A stretch of 12,874 nt of DNA from the NCBI GenBank assembly GCA_030726195.1, contig JANREF010000237.1, forward strand, positions 8,682-21,555, given 5' to 3'. Of this stretch, positions 1-6,950 are shown piece by piece. Below the pieces are notes generated by a model, which was not told the DNA's origin, made no database searches, and saw nothing but the letters and a program-made list of their open reading frames with translations. The stretch's first letter is position 1, and each line of letters begins with the position of its first letter. The DNA is from Burkholderiaceae bacterium. GTDB taxonomy: Bacteria > Pseudomonadota > Gammaproteobacteria > Burkholderiales > Burkholderiaceae_C. A program made the translations under genes and the position numbers.

Positions 1-38
1 AGGCTGATTGAAGGTCCAGTCAAGTCGGCACGCAGCGC

Positions 39-797
39 TCACAGTGCGTAAGCATCCCAGGCGGTTTTGCAAATGAGCAAACTCACCACCACCATGAATG
101 CAATGCGCACAAAGCCCGAGCCGTGACGCAGCGCCAAGCGCGTGCCCAGCACGCTACCGGCCACGTTGGCCAGCGCAATAAACACCACCAAATGCCACCA
201 CACATGGCCTGTGGCGGCAAACAAGCCAAAGGCCGCCACGTTGGAGGCGAGGTTCAACACCTTGGCGCTGGCACTGGCATTTAGAAAATCAAAGCCCAAC
301 CAACGCACCATAGCAAACACCAAAAAACTGCCCGTGCCCGGCCCAAAAAACCCGTCGTAAAAACCCAGGGTCAGGCCCAAGCCACACATGATGAGGCGTT
401 GCATCGCCAACGCGTGCTTGGGCTTGTGCTCGCGCCCCATGTCTTTTTTCGCCAAGGTATACAGCAGCACCAACAGCAAGACCACTGGCAAAGCCTGGCG
501 GAAATAGGTGGGCGACACTTGCGTGACCAGCCACGCACCCAGCAAGGAGCCGAGCAACGCCAACACAACAGCAGGCCACAGCGACGCCCATGGCATGTGC
601 ACGCGCCGCGAAAACTGCCACGCCGCCGCGCTGGTGCCCCACACCGATGCGCTCTTGTTCACGCCGAACAAAGTGGCCGGATGCGCGTTGGGAAAGCTTG
701 CAAACATGGCAGGCACCAACAGCAAGCCGCCCCCGCCCACAATTGCATCGACAAAGCCCGCAGCGAACGAAGCGGTGGTAACGAGCAGTAATTCCAT
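39..797 (-). CDS. TSUP (TauE/SafE, YfcA-like) membrane exporter
   Basis: A 252-residue polytopic inner-membrane protein of the sulfite exporter TauE/SafE (TSUP) family. Members move small anions, often sulfur compounds such as sulfite, sulfoacetate or thiosulfate; the substrate here cannot be read from sequence. The family's two-fold repeat is visible. The first half begins with a glycine-rich turn (VDAIVGGGGLL, residues 16-26) and has GVNKSAS (45-51). The second half has GFYDGFFGPGTGSF (145-158) and SAKVLNLASN (177-186). About seven to eight hydrophobic segments cover the protein, as usual for the family. The frame stays open upstream to 971, but those 58 extra residues are charged and cross the terminator hairpin, so I start at ATG 797, where the first membrane segment begins. 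No convincing Shine-Dalgarno precedes this ATG. The gene lies just beyond the terminator at 832-861, so it probably has its own promoter or relies on read-through. The family call is firm; the start is fairly sure. Confidence 0.88.
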   Translation of the reverse strand: MELLLVTTASFAAGFVDAIVGGGGLLLVPAMFASFPNAHPATLFGVNKSASVWGTSAAAWQFSRRVHMPWASLWPAVVLALLGSLLGAWLVTQVSPTYFRQALPVVLLLVLLYTLAKKDMGREHKPKHALAMQRLIMCGLGLTLGFYDGFFGPGTGSFLVFAMVRWLGFDFLNASASAKVLNLASNVAAFGLFAATGHVWWHLVVFIALANVAGSVLGTRLALRHGSGFVRIAFMVVVSLLICKTAWDAYAL

Positions 798-831
798 ATG
801 CGTGCGGGTAGGGTGCGGGTGTCGTAGGCGC

Positions 832-861
832 AAAAAAAAGCGCCGACTTTCGCCGGCGCTT
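832..861 (-). terminator. Strong Rho-independent terminator
   Basis: On the minus strand an 8-bp perfect stem (AAGCGCCG 838-845 with CGGCGCTT 854-861, 8-base loop) is followed at once by eight T residues (832-839 on the plus strand are all A, overlapping the A-T base of the stem). This is a classic intrinsic terminator. It serves transcripts arriving from the GMC dehydrogenase gene or from a separate small transcript starting in the gap, and it insulates the exporter gene starting at 797. Confidence 0.85.
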
Positions 862-978
862 GATCGTTGTATCGTCTCTTTGGACAGATTAGCGATATGT
901 CTCCTCGATCCTCGCAGCGTTGCAAGCACTGAGTGCCTTGCATCGCGAGTGGGGTCAATGTACCAAGGCATACCCCTG
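832..978 (-). ncRNA. Candidate small RNA or structured 3' UTR
   Basis: The 216-base gap between the GMC dehydrogenase and the exporter holds minus-strand structure. A long stem-loop spans 911-949: outer stem CTCGC/GCGAG, then an 8-bp inner stem with one bulged G and a TCA loop. It is followed by a purine-rich linker with two GAGAC-like segments, then the 8-bp terminator hairpin with T8. A -10-like GATAGT (987 to 982) lies just upstream, with no good -35 but with two copies of CTTTCCCTAGGC behind it. This layout fits either an activator-driven small RNA of about 145 nt or a structured 3' end of the upstream operon. The 5' end is a guess. I recognise no known RNA family. Confidence 0.3.
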
Positions 979-991
979 CCTACTATCAGGA

Positions 992-1019
992 CTTTCCCTA
1001 GGCCTGGCTTTCCCTAGGC
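992..1019. repeat. Two direct copies of CTTTCCCTAGGC, 16-base period
   Basis: The identical 12-mer CTTTCCCTAGGC occurs at 992-1003 and 1008-1019. On the minus strand it reads GCCTAGGGAAAG twice. The upstream copy contains the stop codon of the GMC dehydrogenase gene (1014-1016). Each copy contains the palindrome CCTAGG. The copies lie directly upstream of a -10-like GATAGT, where a -35 element would normally be. Such an arrangement is typical of a transcription-factor site pair, but the factor is unknown. Confidence 0.6.
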
Positions 1020-2663
1020 TTGCAGCAGCCAGCGTGCGGCTTTTTCTGCAATCATGAGCGTGGGGCTGTTGGTATTGCCACTGGTGATGGTGGGCATGAT
1101 GCTGGCGTCCACCACGCGCAGGCCTGCAACACGCCCGCCTTGGCCGTCGCGCACACGCAGCTGGCTGTCCACCACAGCCCACTTGTCATCGTCTGCGCCC
1201 ATTTTGGCCGTACCAACCGGGTGGAAGATGGTGGTGGCAATGTCGCCGGCAAGCTTGGCCAAGTCGGCATCGCTTTGGTACTGCACACCTGGCTTGACTT
1301 CTTCGGGCTTGTAGGGCGCCAACGCCGACTGCGCCACGATGCGGCGCGTGAGTTTCAACGAATCGGCCGCAATTTGGCGATCGTCGTCGGTGGACAAGTA
1401 ATTGGGCGCAATGGCCGGTGCATCTGCGGCGTTGGGCGTGGTGATGTACACCGTGCCGCGACTGCTGGGATTGAGGTTGCACACACTGGCCGTGAAGGCG
1501 TTGAAACTGTGCAGCGGCTCGCCAAACGCATCCAAACTCAAGGGCTGCACGTGGTATTGCAAGTTGGGGTGCGGCTGCTGCGGGCTCGAGCGTGTGAACG
1601 CGCCGAGCTGGCTGGGTGCCATGCTCATGGGGCCGGTGCGCTTGAGCATGTACTCCAAACCAATTTTGGCCTTGCCCCACCAGTTGTTGGCCATGGTGTT
1701 GAGCGTGGGTACGCCGCTGACCTTGAACACAGCGCGAATTTGCAAGTGGTCTTGCAAGTTGGCCCCCACCCCTGGGAGTGACACGGCAGGCTTTACACCT
1801 GCGGCTTGCAGCACTTGCACATCGCCAATGCCTGAGCACTGCAGCAACTGGGCCGAGCCTATGCTGCCCGCACTCAGCACCACGCTGCTGCGCGCTTGCA
1901 CGGCACTGCCATCTTGCAACAACACGCCCGTACAGTGCCAGCCCGCAGCCGTTTGCGCGAGCGCCAGCTTGGCAACTTGCGCCTGGGTGCGCACTTGCAG
2001 GTTGGCGCGGTGTTTGATGCCGCGCAAAAACGCTTTTGAGGTATTCCAACGCCAGCCATTGCGCTGGTTCACTTCGAAATAGCCCACGCCCTCGTTGTCG
2101 CCGCGGTTGAAATCGGGCGTGGCCGCGATCCCGCTTTGTTGGGCGGCCAAGGCAAACGCATCGAGCACATCCCAGCGCAGGCGTTGCTGCTCTACGCGCC
2201 ACTCGCCTGTATTGGCATGCCACGCGGTGGGTTGGCCACCTTGCGCATCCAGGCTGTAATGCGATTCGTGGGCCAAAAAGTCGGGCAGGCAATTGTCCCA
2301 GCGCCACGACGCATCGCCTGTGGCACGGGCCCACTGGTCATAGTCTCGAGCCTGGCCGCGCATGTAAATCATGCCGTTGATACTGGAGCAACCACCCAAT
2401 GTTTTGCCGCGTGGGTAGCGCAAGGTACGTCCGTTCAAGCCCTTGGCCGGCTGGGTTTGGTACAGCCAGTCGGTGCGTGGGTTGCCTATGCAATACAAAT
2501 AGCCCACAGGAATGTGAATCCAGTGGTAGTTGTCGGACTTGCCTGCCTCCAGCAACAGCACGCGCTTGGTGCTATCGGCGCTCAGGCGGTTGGCCAGCAA
2601 ACACCCTGCGGTGCCTGCGCCGACCACGATGTAGTCAAACACTTGGTCTGCTGACGCGCTCAT
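1014..2663 (-). CDS. GMC-family FAD-dependent alcohol dehydrogenase, possibly 3-hydroxypropionate dehydrogenase
   Basis: A 549-residue glucose-methanol-choline oxidoreductase, full length for bacterial members (AlkJ/BetA/HpdH size). The N-terminal FAD-binding Rossmann motif VGAGTAGCLLANRL is at 14-27, with the acidic ribose-binding residue Glu39 in LLLEAG. GMC signature 1 surrounds GKTLGGCSSINGMIYMRG (86-103) and signature 2 surrounds SAGSIGSAQLLQCSGIG (264-280). The C-terminal active site shows the catalytic His481 in HPVGTAKMG, and GNTNSPTLMIAE (529-540) supplies the partner Asn. There is no signal peptide, so it is cytoplasmic or peripheral to the membrane, probably passing electrons to quinone or another acceptor. 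The start overlaps the stop of the DUF2007 gene as ATGA, implying translational coupling. Being co-directional with mmsA and opposite a LysR gene, it probably makes the aldehyde that MmsA consumes. By analogy with the Pseudomonas 3-hydroxypropionate cluster, that would be malonate semialdehyde. Choline or long-chain alcohols remain possible substrates. Confidence 0.92.
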   Translation of the reverse strand: MSASADQVFDYIVVGAGTAGCLLANRLSADSTKRVLLLEAGKSDNYHWIHIPVGYLYCIGNPRTDWLYQTQPAKGLNGRTLRYPRGKTLGGCSSINGMIYMRGQARDYDQWARATGDASWRWDNCLPDFLAHESHYSLDAQGGQPTAWHANTGEWRVEQQRLRWDVLDAFALAAQQSGIAATPDFNRGDNEGVGYFEVNQRNGWRWNTSKAFLRGIKHRANLQVRTQAQVAKLALAQTAAGWHCTGVLLQDGSAVQARSSVVLSAGSIGSAQLLQCSGIGDVQVLQAAGVKPAVSLPGVGANLQDHLQIRAVFKVSGVPTLNTMANNWWGKAKIGLEYMLKRTGPMSMAPSQLGAFTRSSPQQPHPNLQYHVQPLSLDAFGEPLHSFNAFTASVCNLNPSSRGTVYITTPNAADAPAIAPNYLSTDDDRQIAADSLKLTRRIVAQSALAPYKPEEVKPGVQYQSDADLAKLAGDIATTIFHPVGTAKMGADDDKWAVVDSQLRVRDGQGGRVAGLRVVDASIMPTITSGNTNSPTLMIAEKAARWLLQA

Positions 2664-2944
2664 GCGGCATCCCCCTCGTTGGGCTGTGATGTGTAGTCAT
2701 CGGGTAGGGCAAATTCGCCGCGCTCAAACGCCTCTAACACCCGAAGCGCTTGAGCGTGCCAGCTGTGCGGCACCTGCAAGCGCGCGGGAATGGCGCCGGC
2801 CAACAACGAATGCGTTTGTGCCATGTGCGCATCGGCAATCTCGGCAGGCACACCTGCGGCTTGCAAGCAGGCCTGCAGCACAAACGCCTGGTGCACATCG
2901 GTGAAGCTGGCCACCGTGGTCCAGTCGTCGTCTGCGTAGGTCAC
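2660..2944 (-). CDS. Small DUF2007-type protein
   Basis: A 94-residue protein between mmsA and the GMC dehydrogenase. Residues 9-75 look like a DUF2007 domain ('putative prokaryotic signal transducing protein'): VASFTDVHQAFVLQACLQAAGVPAEI resembles the family's compact alpha/beta unit, in which a helix is followed by AG(I/V)PA. It has no signal peptide or membrane segment and an acidic C-terminal tail. Its role is unknown. I chose the GTG at 2944, 23 bases after the mmsA stop, because the frame has no usable ATG there. The only upstream ATG, at 3127, would add 61 Arg-rich residues inside mmsA that look like out-of-frame translation. No strong ribosome site precedes the GTG. The stop overlaps the next gene's ATG (ATGA), so it appears to be a real member of this operon. 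Confidence 0.68.
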   Translation of the reverse strand: MTYADDDWTTVASFTDVHQAFVLQACLQAAGVPAEIADAHMAQTHSLLAGAIPARLQVPHSWHAQALRVLEAFERGEFALPDDYTSQPNEGDAA

Positions 2945-2967
2945 AACCGTGCGCGCAATGCGCCCAA

Positions 2968-4488
2968 TTACTTGGCCGTTGGCATGACGAACTCGGCACC
3001 TTTGGCGATGCTTTGTGGCCAGCGCTGCATGACGCTCTTTTGCTTGGTGTAAAAACGCACGCCCTCTTCGCCGTAGGCGTGCATGTCGCCAAACAAGCTG
3101 CGCTTCCAACCACCAAAGCCGTGCCAAGCCATGGGCACTGGAATGGGCACGTTGATGCCCACCATGCCCACTTGAATTTGGCGGGCGAACTCACGCGCCA
3201 CGTTGCCGTCGCTGGTGAAGCAAGACACGCCGTTGCCAAACTCGTGGTCGTTGATGATTTGCACGGCAGTGGCAAAGTCGTCCACACGCACGCAAGACAA
3301 CACGGGGCCAAAGATTTCTTCTTTGTAAATACGCATGTCGGTGGTGACGTGATCAAACAGCGAGCCGCCCAACCAGAAGCCATCATCACAGCCCGCGCCT
3401 GCCGCTGTACCGGCGAACTCACGGCCATCGACCAACAGCTTGGCGCCTTCGGCCACGCCTGCATCGATGTAACCGGTGATGCGGTCTTTGGCAGCCTTGG
3501 TCACGATGGGGCCCATTTCGGCGTCCAACTCAACGCCGTTTTTGATCTTGAGTGCGCGCGCACGCTCGGCCAACTTGGGCATGATTTTGTCGCCCACGTC
3601 GCCCACAAACACCGCCACTGAAATCGCCATGCAACGCTCGCCTGCCGAGCCGTAGGCCGCACCAATGAGCGCGTCCACCGCTTGATCCAAGTCGGCATCG
3701 GGCATGACCACCATGTGGTTCTTCGCACCGCCTAAGGCTTGCACACGCTTGCCGTGGCGAGCCCCTGTTTCGTAAATGATGTTGGCAATGGGGGTAGAGC
3801 CCACAAAGCTGATGGCCTGCACATCAGGGTGTACCAGCAACGCATCCACCGAGTCCTTGTCGCCTTGCACCACGTTGAACACGCCGTCTGGCAAGCCGGC
3901 CTGCTTGAACAAGTCGGCCATGAGCACACTGGCGCTGGGGTCCAGCGGGCTGGGCTTCAAAATGAAGGTGTTGCCGCAGGCGATCGCCACAGGAAACATC
4001 CACATGGGCACCATGACGGGGAAGTTGAACGGCGTGATACCAGCCACCACACCCAAGCTTTGGCGCATGGTCCAGTTGTCGATACCAGTGGAGACTTGTT
4101 CGGTGTAGTCGCCCTTGAGCAGCTGGGGAATGCCGCAGGCGAACTCCACAATCTCAATGCCACGGGTGACCTCGCCCTGCGCATCGGTGAACACCTTGCC
4201 GTGCTCGGCGGTGATGATGCGGGCGAGCTCGTCGCGGTGGGCATTGAGCAACTCCAAAAACTTGAACATCACGCGCGCACGGCGCAGCGGTGGCGTGTTG
4301 GACCAAGCAGGAAATGCCGCTTTGGCCGCAGCAACCGCTGCATCAACGTCTTGTGCGTTGGCCAAACACACCTGGCCCGTGACTTGGCCGGTGGCCGGGT
4401 TGGTCACGTCTTGGCGACGGGCGCTGGCGCCATTGGTGGCTTGACCCGCGATGACGTGTGAAATGGTGGTGATATTTGCTTGACTCAT
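2968..4488 (-). CDS. mmsA: CoA-acylating (methyl)malonate-semialdehyde dehydrogenase
   Basis: A 506-residue aldehyde dehydrogenase of the MmsA subfamily, of usual length. It oxidises methylmalonate semialdehyde or malonate semialdehyde with NAD+ and CoA, releasing CO2 and giving propionyl-CoA or acetyl-CoA. It is a cytoplasmic tetramer in known members. The oxyanion-hole Asn155 sits in [16 protein letters not shown], the cofactor-binding Lys178 in ILKPS, and the catalytic Cys286 in [11 protein letters not shown]. The [12 protein letters not shown] segment (252-263) lacks the general-base Glu of ordinary aldehyde dehydrogenases (usual ELGGK), which is characteristic of this CoA-dependent group. 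It is the first gene of the unit mmsA-DUF2007-GMC and is divergent from a LysR regulator across 126 bases. That context favours an alcohol-to-acyl-CoA route such as 3-hydroxypropionate breakdown over the valine pathway, since no 3-hydroxyisobutyrate dehydrogenase or acyl-CoA dehydrogenase is nearby. The start ATG has only a weak ribosome site but matches family length. Confidence 0.93.
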   Translation of the reverse strand: MSQANITTISHVIAGQATNGASARRQDVTNPATGQVTGQVCLANAQDVDAAVAAAKAAFPAWSNTPPLRRARVMFKFLELLNAHRDELARIITAEHGKVFTDAQGEVTRGIEIVEFACGIPQLLKGDYTEQVSTGIDNWTMRQSLGVVAGITPFNFPVMVPMWMFPVAIACGNTFILKPSPLDPSASVLMADLFKQAGLPDGVFNVVQGDKDSVDALLVHPDVQAISFVGSTPIANIIYETGARHGKRVQALGGAKNHMVVMPDADLDQAVDALIGAAYGSAGERCMAISVAVFVGDVGDKIMPKLAERARALKIKNGVELDAEMGPIVTKAAKDRITGYIDAGVAEGAKLLVDGREFAGTAAGAGCDDGFWLGGSLFDHVTTDMRIYKEEIFGPVLSCVRVDDFATAVQIINDHEFGNGVSCFTSDGNVAREFARQIQVGMVGINVPIPVPMAWHGFGGWKRSLFGDMHAYGEEGVRFYTKQKSVMQRWPQSIAKGAEFVMPTAK

Positions 4489-4560
4489 GGCTTATTCGCT
4501 TGATGTTGTGGAAATAACAGGATTGCGTGAGCTTAAACGCTACACGGCCCACAGGCCAGT

Positions 4561-4588
4561 TTGTTTTTCGAATGGTTGATATTAGAAT
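4561..4588 (+). promoter_or_regulatory. Candidate promoter of the LysR gene
   Basis: TTGTTT (4561-4566) and TAGAAT (4583-4588, five of six matches to the sigma-70 -10 consensus) are separated by 16 bases. The predicted start near 4595 would leave a leader of about 20 nt before ATG 4615. The -35 is weak. The -10 lies inside the dyad at 4576-4593, as expected for autorepression by a LysR protein. Confidence 0.4.
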
Positions 4589-4593
4589 TTCAA
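4576..4593. promoter_or_regulatory. Candidate LysR-type operator (imperfect dyad)
   Basis: The 18-base sequence TTGATATTAGAATTTCAA is symmetric at 14 of 18 positions (TTGA...TCAA outside, ATT..AAT inside) and is AT-rich against GC-rich surroundings. It lies between the divergent LysR gene and mmsA, the usual place for a LysR recognition site controlling both. It was picked by symmetry and position only. Confidence 0.45.
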
Positions 4594-4614
4594 ATAACAC
4601 AAAGGCGTTTGCAC

Positions 4615-5514
4615 ATGGACATTCAACGACTGCGCATTTTTGCCGCGGTAGCACGCGCAGGCAGTCTGTCGCGCGCCGGGCAGAGCTTGCACCTGAGCCA
4701 ACCCGCCATCAGCCTGCAAATCAAGCAACTGCAAGCGGAGTTGAACATGGTGCTGTTTGAGCGCGAGTCTCAAGGCATGCGCTTGACGCCCCATGGGGCA
4801 GCGTTGCTGCCCTGGGCCGACAAAGTGGTGCAGGCCTTGAGCGAGTTCAAAAGCCACGCGGCGTCGCTGCACAGTGAAATTCGCGGACAGCTGCGCATTG
4901 GCACCATCCTAGACCCCGAGTTCACCCGCTTGGGCATGTTTTTGAAAGAGCTGGTGTCCAGCGCGCCCCACTTGCAGCCTGTGCTGCGCCAAGGCATCAG
5001 TGGCGAGGTGCAAGACCTGCTGGCCAACAAGGAGCTAGACGTTGGCTTTTTCTTGGGCGAGCCCAACACGCAGACCGAGCCACCCCACGGCGCGCAGGCT
5101 TGGCACTGCCAGCTGCTGAGCCGCTTTCGCTACCGCGTATTGGCACCATCGGGCTGGGGCAACCGGGTCAACGGCCAGTCCTGGCGCGACTTGGCCAAAC
5201 TGCCTTGGATCATCACGCCCAAACAGTCGGCACACCACCGCATGCTCGCCGCCGTGATGCACCCGCTGGGCCTGGAGCTGCCCCAAGCTGCATTGGTCGA
5301 CCAGGAATCCTCCATGGTGGACTTGGTGCGCTCCGGCGTAGGCTTGTCGCTGGCACGCGAAGCGATTGCCATGCGCGAAGCGCAAGCCAGCGGCTTGGTC
5401 ATTGCCGACTCGGTACACCTGGACTGCGACCTGACCTTTATTTGTCTGGCCAGTCGCTTGCAAGAAGCGCCCATTCAAGCCGCAGTGCGCGCAGTGCAAG
5501 CCGCCTGGGACTAG
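4615..5514 (+). CDS. LysR-family transcriptional regulator
   Basis: A 299-residue LysR-type regulator of standard length. Residues 1-60 form the winged helix-turn-helix: FAAVARAGSLSRAGQSLHLS, QPAISLQIKQLQ, then LFERESQGMRLTPHGAALL. A linker helix follows, and from about residue 92 (QLRIGT) comes the periplasmic-binding-protein-like effector domain. The frame is open further upstream from a TTG at 4561, but ATG 4615 gives the canonical N-terminus MDIQRLRIF, so I use that. It is the only plus-strand gene and is transcribed away from mmsA. By the usual LysR logic it regulates the mmsA-DUF2007-GMC unit and itself, responding to the pathway substrate or an intermediate. In Pseudomonas, LysR proteins in this position respond to 3-hydroxypropionate; whether this one does is inference. 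Its 3' end converges on the TDT gene with 28 bases between the stop codons. Confidence 0.92.
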   Translation: MDIQRLRIFAAVARAGSLSRAGQSLHLSQPAISLQIKQLQAELNMVLFERESQGMRLTPHGAALLPWADKVVQALSEFKSHAASLHSEIRGQLRIGTILDPEFTRLGMFLKELVSSAPHLQPVLRQGISGEVQDLLANKELDVGFFLGEPNTQTEPPHGAQAWHCQLLSRFRYRVLAPSGWGNRVNGQSWRDLAKLPWIITPKQSAHHRMLAAVMHPLGLELPQAALVDQESSMVDLVRSGVGLSLAREAIAMREAQASGLVIADSVHLDCDLTFICLASRLQEAPIQAAVRAVQAAWD

Positions 5515-5542
5515 CGCGGAAACGAGCTCAAACGCACCACGC

Positions 5543-6586
5543 TCAACTGGCTTGTACCGGCACCACAGGTATGACTTTGCCCACCGCAGACGGCGCAACC
5601 TCAGGCACCAACAAGCTGCCCGCGCGCAAGCCGCGCCAAGTCGACACCGCCAACATGAACACCACCACGTTGGTCACCACCAACGCCAACATGGCTGCTG
5701 CGGCCAAGGCGGTGTTGCCCGGTGTGACCTGCGCCACGCCAAAACTCAGGCTGGTGAAGGCGGCCATGGGGAAAGACAAGGCCCAAAAACCCATGTGAAA
5801 ACCCTCTGCAGCCGCTTTACGCAGCACGGGCAAGGCCCAGGCCAGTGAAAACGCCGCCAGCGCCCAAGCCATTTGCACCAGCCACGCCGGCGCGCCCAGC
5901 TGCAGCATGACCACGCCCAGCACCGAGGGCGGCGCCACGGTGATGAACCAGGTGGGCAGTAGCTTGGGCGGCAGTGCACTGTGCGCGGCGCGCCTGGCCA
6001 ACACCAAGCCCAACACAATGGGCCAAAAAAACACAGCAATGGCCAGCTGCATGACCGACCAAGTCTCGTGCCCCAAAGCCAAACCAGCCAACGGTGCGAC
6101 CACGTTGCCCACCACTGGGATAAACAACACCGGCGTGATGCCCGGCCACATCGCTGTGCTGCCACTGCTGTCAGGCGTGCCAGGCTTGAGCCAGCGCGAC
6201 AGCACCCACCACGTGACCACCAACTGCGCCGACGCGGCGCCATACCAAGCAAGGTTGAGCCAAGGCGTTGGCCCCACAATTTGCACAAACAGGGCCAGCA
6301 ACAACAACAGACCCACAGGCACCGCCGCCACAAAAGCGTGGCGCACCGGATGGTTGATGTCTTCTGCCACGGCTGGGCCAAACTGCTGCGCACGGCGCAC
6401 GCTCAACACCAGCAACACCACAAACACCGTGGCCGCCACTGCGCCCAAAGCCATGGCCAACCATCGCGCAGGCTCACCCATGATGGTTTGAGCGCGCAGC
6501 CACGCCAGCGCCAAGCCAGACAGCCCCATGACGATAGAAAACCATGCGGGCGATAAAAACTTCAGGGGCGGTTGATGGACTTGCAT
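5543..6586 (-). CDS. TDT-family (TehA/SLAC1/Ssu1-like) transporter
   Basis: A 347-residue integral membrane protein of the tellurite-resistance/dicarboxylate transporter (TDT) superfamily, which includes TehA, plant SLAC1 anion channels and the yeast sulfite exporter Ssu1. About ten hydrophobic segments are seen, the family number. Recognisable parts are LKFLSPAWFSIVMGLSGLAL (8-27), PTWFITVAPPSVLG (211-224) and MGFWALSFPMAAF (265-277). The last is the helix that carries the pore-gating Phe in TehA. The frame is open to 6682, but the additional 32 residues are Arg/Cys-rich and unlike the family, so I start at ATG 6586, with only a weak ribosome site. It lies about 110 bases after the DUF2892 gene on the same strand and may be the last gene of that unit or have its own promoter. 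The substrate is unknown; an anion such as sulfite would suit the neighbourhood. Confidence 0.87.
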   Translation of the reverse strand: MQVHQPPLKFLSPAWFSIVMGLSGLALAWLRAQTIMGEPARWLAMALGAVAATVFVVLLVLSVRRAQQFGPAVAEDINHPVRHAFVAAVPVGLLLLLALFVQIVGPTPWLNLAWYGAASAQLVVTWWVLSRWLKPGTPDSSGSTAMWPGITPVLFIPVVGNVVAPLAGLALGHETWSVMQLAIAVFFWPIVLGLVLARRAAHSALPPKLLPTWFITVAPPSVLGVVMLQLGAPAWLVQMAWALAAFSLAWALPVLRKAAAEGFHMGFWALSFPMAAFTSLSFGVAQVTPGNTALAAAAMLALVVTNVVVFMLAVSTWRGLRAGSLLVPEVAPSAVGKVIPVVPVQAS

Positions 6587-6640
6587 GGCGTAACCGGTCG
6601 TGACCACAGCGGTCAGGGGTGAGTGAATGGGCACAAGGCA

Positions 6641-6666
6641 AACAAAGCGTGCCCGCTTGCGCACGC
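6641..6666 (-). terminator. Weak candidate terminator after the pump operon
   Basis: On the minus strand GCGTGC (6661-6666) pairs with GCACGC (6647-6652) across an 8-base loop and is followed by TTTGTTT. The stem is short and the T-run is interrupted. A second overlapping hairpin (CACGCGT arms) lies just upstream. Termination here would separate the DUF2892 gene from the TDT gene, but it may be partial. Confidence 0.3.
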
Positions 6667-6697
6667 GTGCACACAGGCACACGCGTTTGAATTGTAA

Positions 6698-6925
6698 TTA
6701 GCGCGTGCCGCAGCTGCTGGCCGTGTCGGACACGCCCAGCTTGCGCAAAATGGTGGCCAATGGACACAGGTTGGTAAAGCTGGACTGGAACAAGTTGAAC
6801 CCCACAAAGGCTGTGAAGGCCAAAAACCATTGCGATACAAACACAGGGCTGGCCTCTAGGCCTAGCGCGAGTGAAATCATCACAAAAGCGCCAGCGAACA
6901 TACGGATAAAGCGATCTACGGTCAT
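6698..6925 (-). CDS. DUF2892 (YgaP-like transmembrane) small membrane protein
   Basis: A 75-residue protein consisting of one DUF2892 domain, the membrane part of E. coli YgaP, which there is fused to a rhodanese. Two hydrophobic segments (about 8-24 and 31-49) are followed by the family's C-terminal motif NLFQSSFTNLCPLATILRKLG (44-64) with Cys54. A further Cys72 lies near the end. The frame could begin at TTG 6937, but that codon is immediately before GAG in the ribosome site. The sequence GGAG sits 6 bases before ATG 6925, so 6925 is the start. It is 25 bases after the RND permease stop and clearly in the same operon. Free-standing DUF2892 proteins often accompany sulfur-trafficking genes and regulators of the persulfide-responsive kind. 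The precise role is unknown. Confidence 0.88.
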   Translation of the reverse strand: MTVDRFIRMFAGAFVMISLALGLEASPVFVSQWFLAFTAFVGFNLFQSSFTNLCPLATILRKLGVSDTASSCGTR

Positions 6926-6950
6926 GGGTTTCTCCAAGTTAAAAAATGGT

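Noticed and set aside
798..971. N-terminal extension of the TSUP exporter to the ATG at 971
   Set aside because: The 58 extra residues would be read through the intrinsic terminator, are highly charged, and precede what is clearly the family's normal N-terminus.
970..977. ATACCCCT, identical to half of the pump-operon palindrome, in the gap upstream of the TSUP exporter
   Set aside because: An 8-base match on either strand is expected by chance about once in a few windows of this size, and the other half-site is missing. GGCA...TGCC around it forms only a 4-bp dyad.
1186..2334. Long minus-strand open frame of 382 codons inside the GMC gene
   Set aside because: It is out of frame with a gene that has intact motifs throughout; its Arg/Cys/Gln-rich content is typical of a shadow frame in GC-rich DNA.
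2945..3127. Longer DUF2007 protein starting inside mmsA at 3127
   Set aside because: The extra residues are Arg/His-rich and lie wholly within the conserved C-terminus of mmsA in another frame; they look like a frame shadow.
4546..4557. GGCC-N4-GGCC inverted repeat in the LysR/mmsA gap
   Set aside because: Only 4-bp arms in GC-rich sequence; too short to call an operator or terminator.
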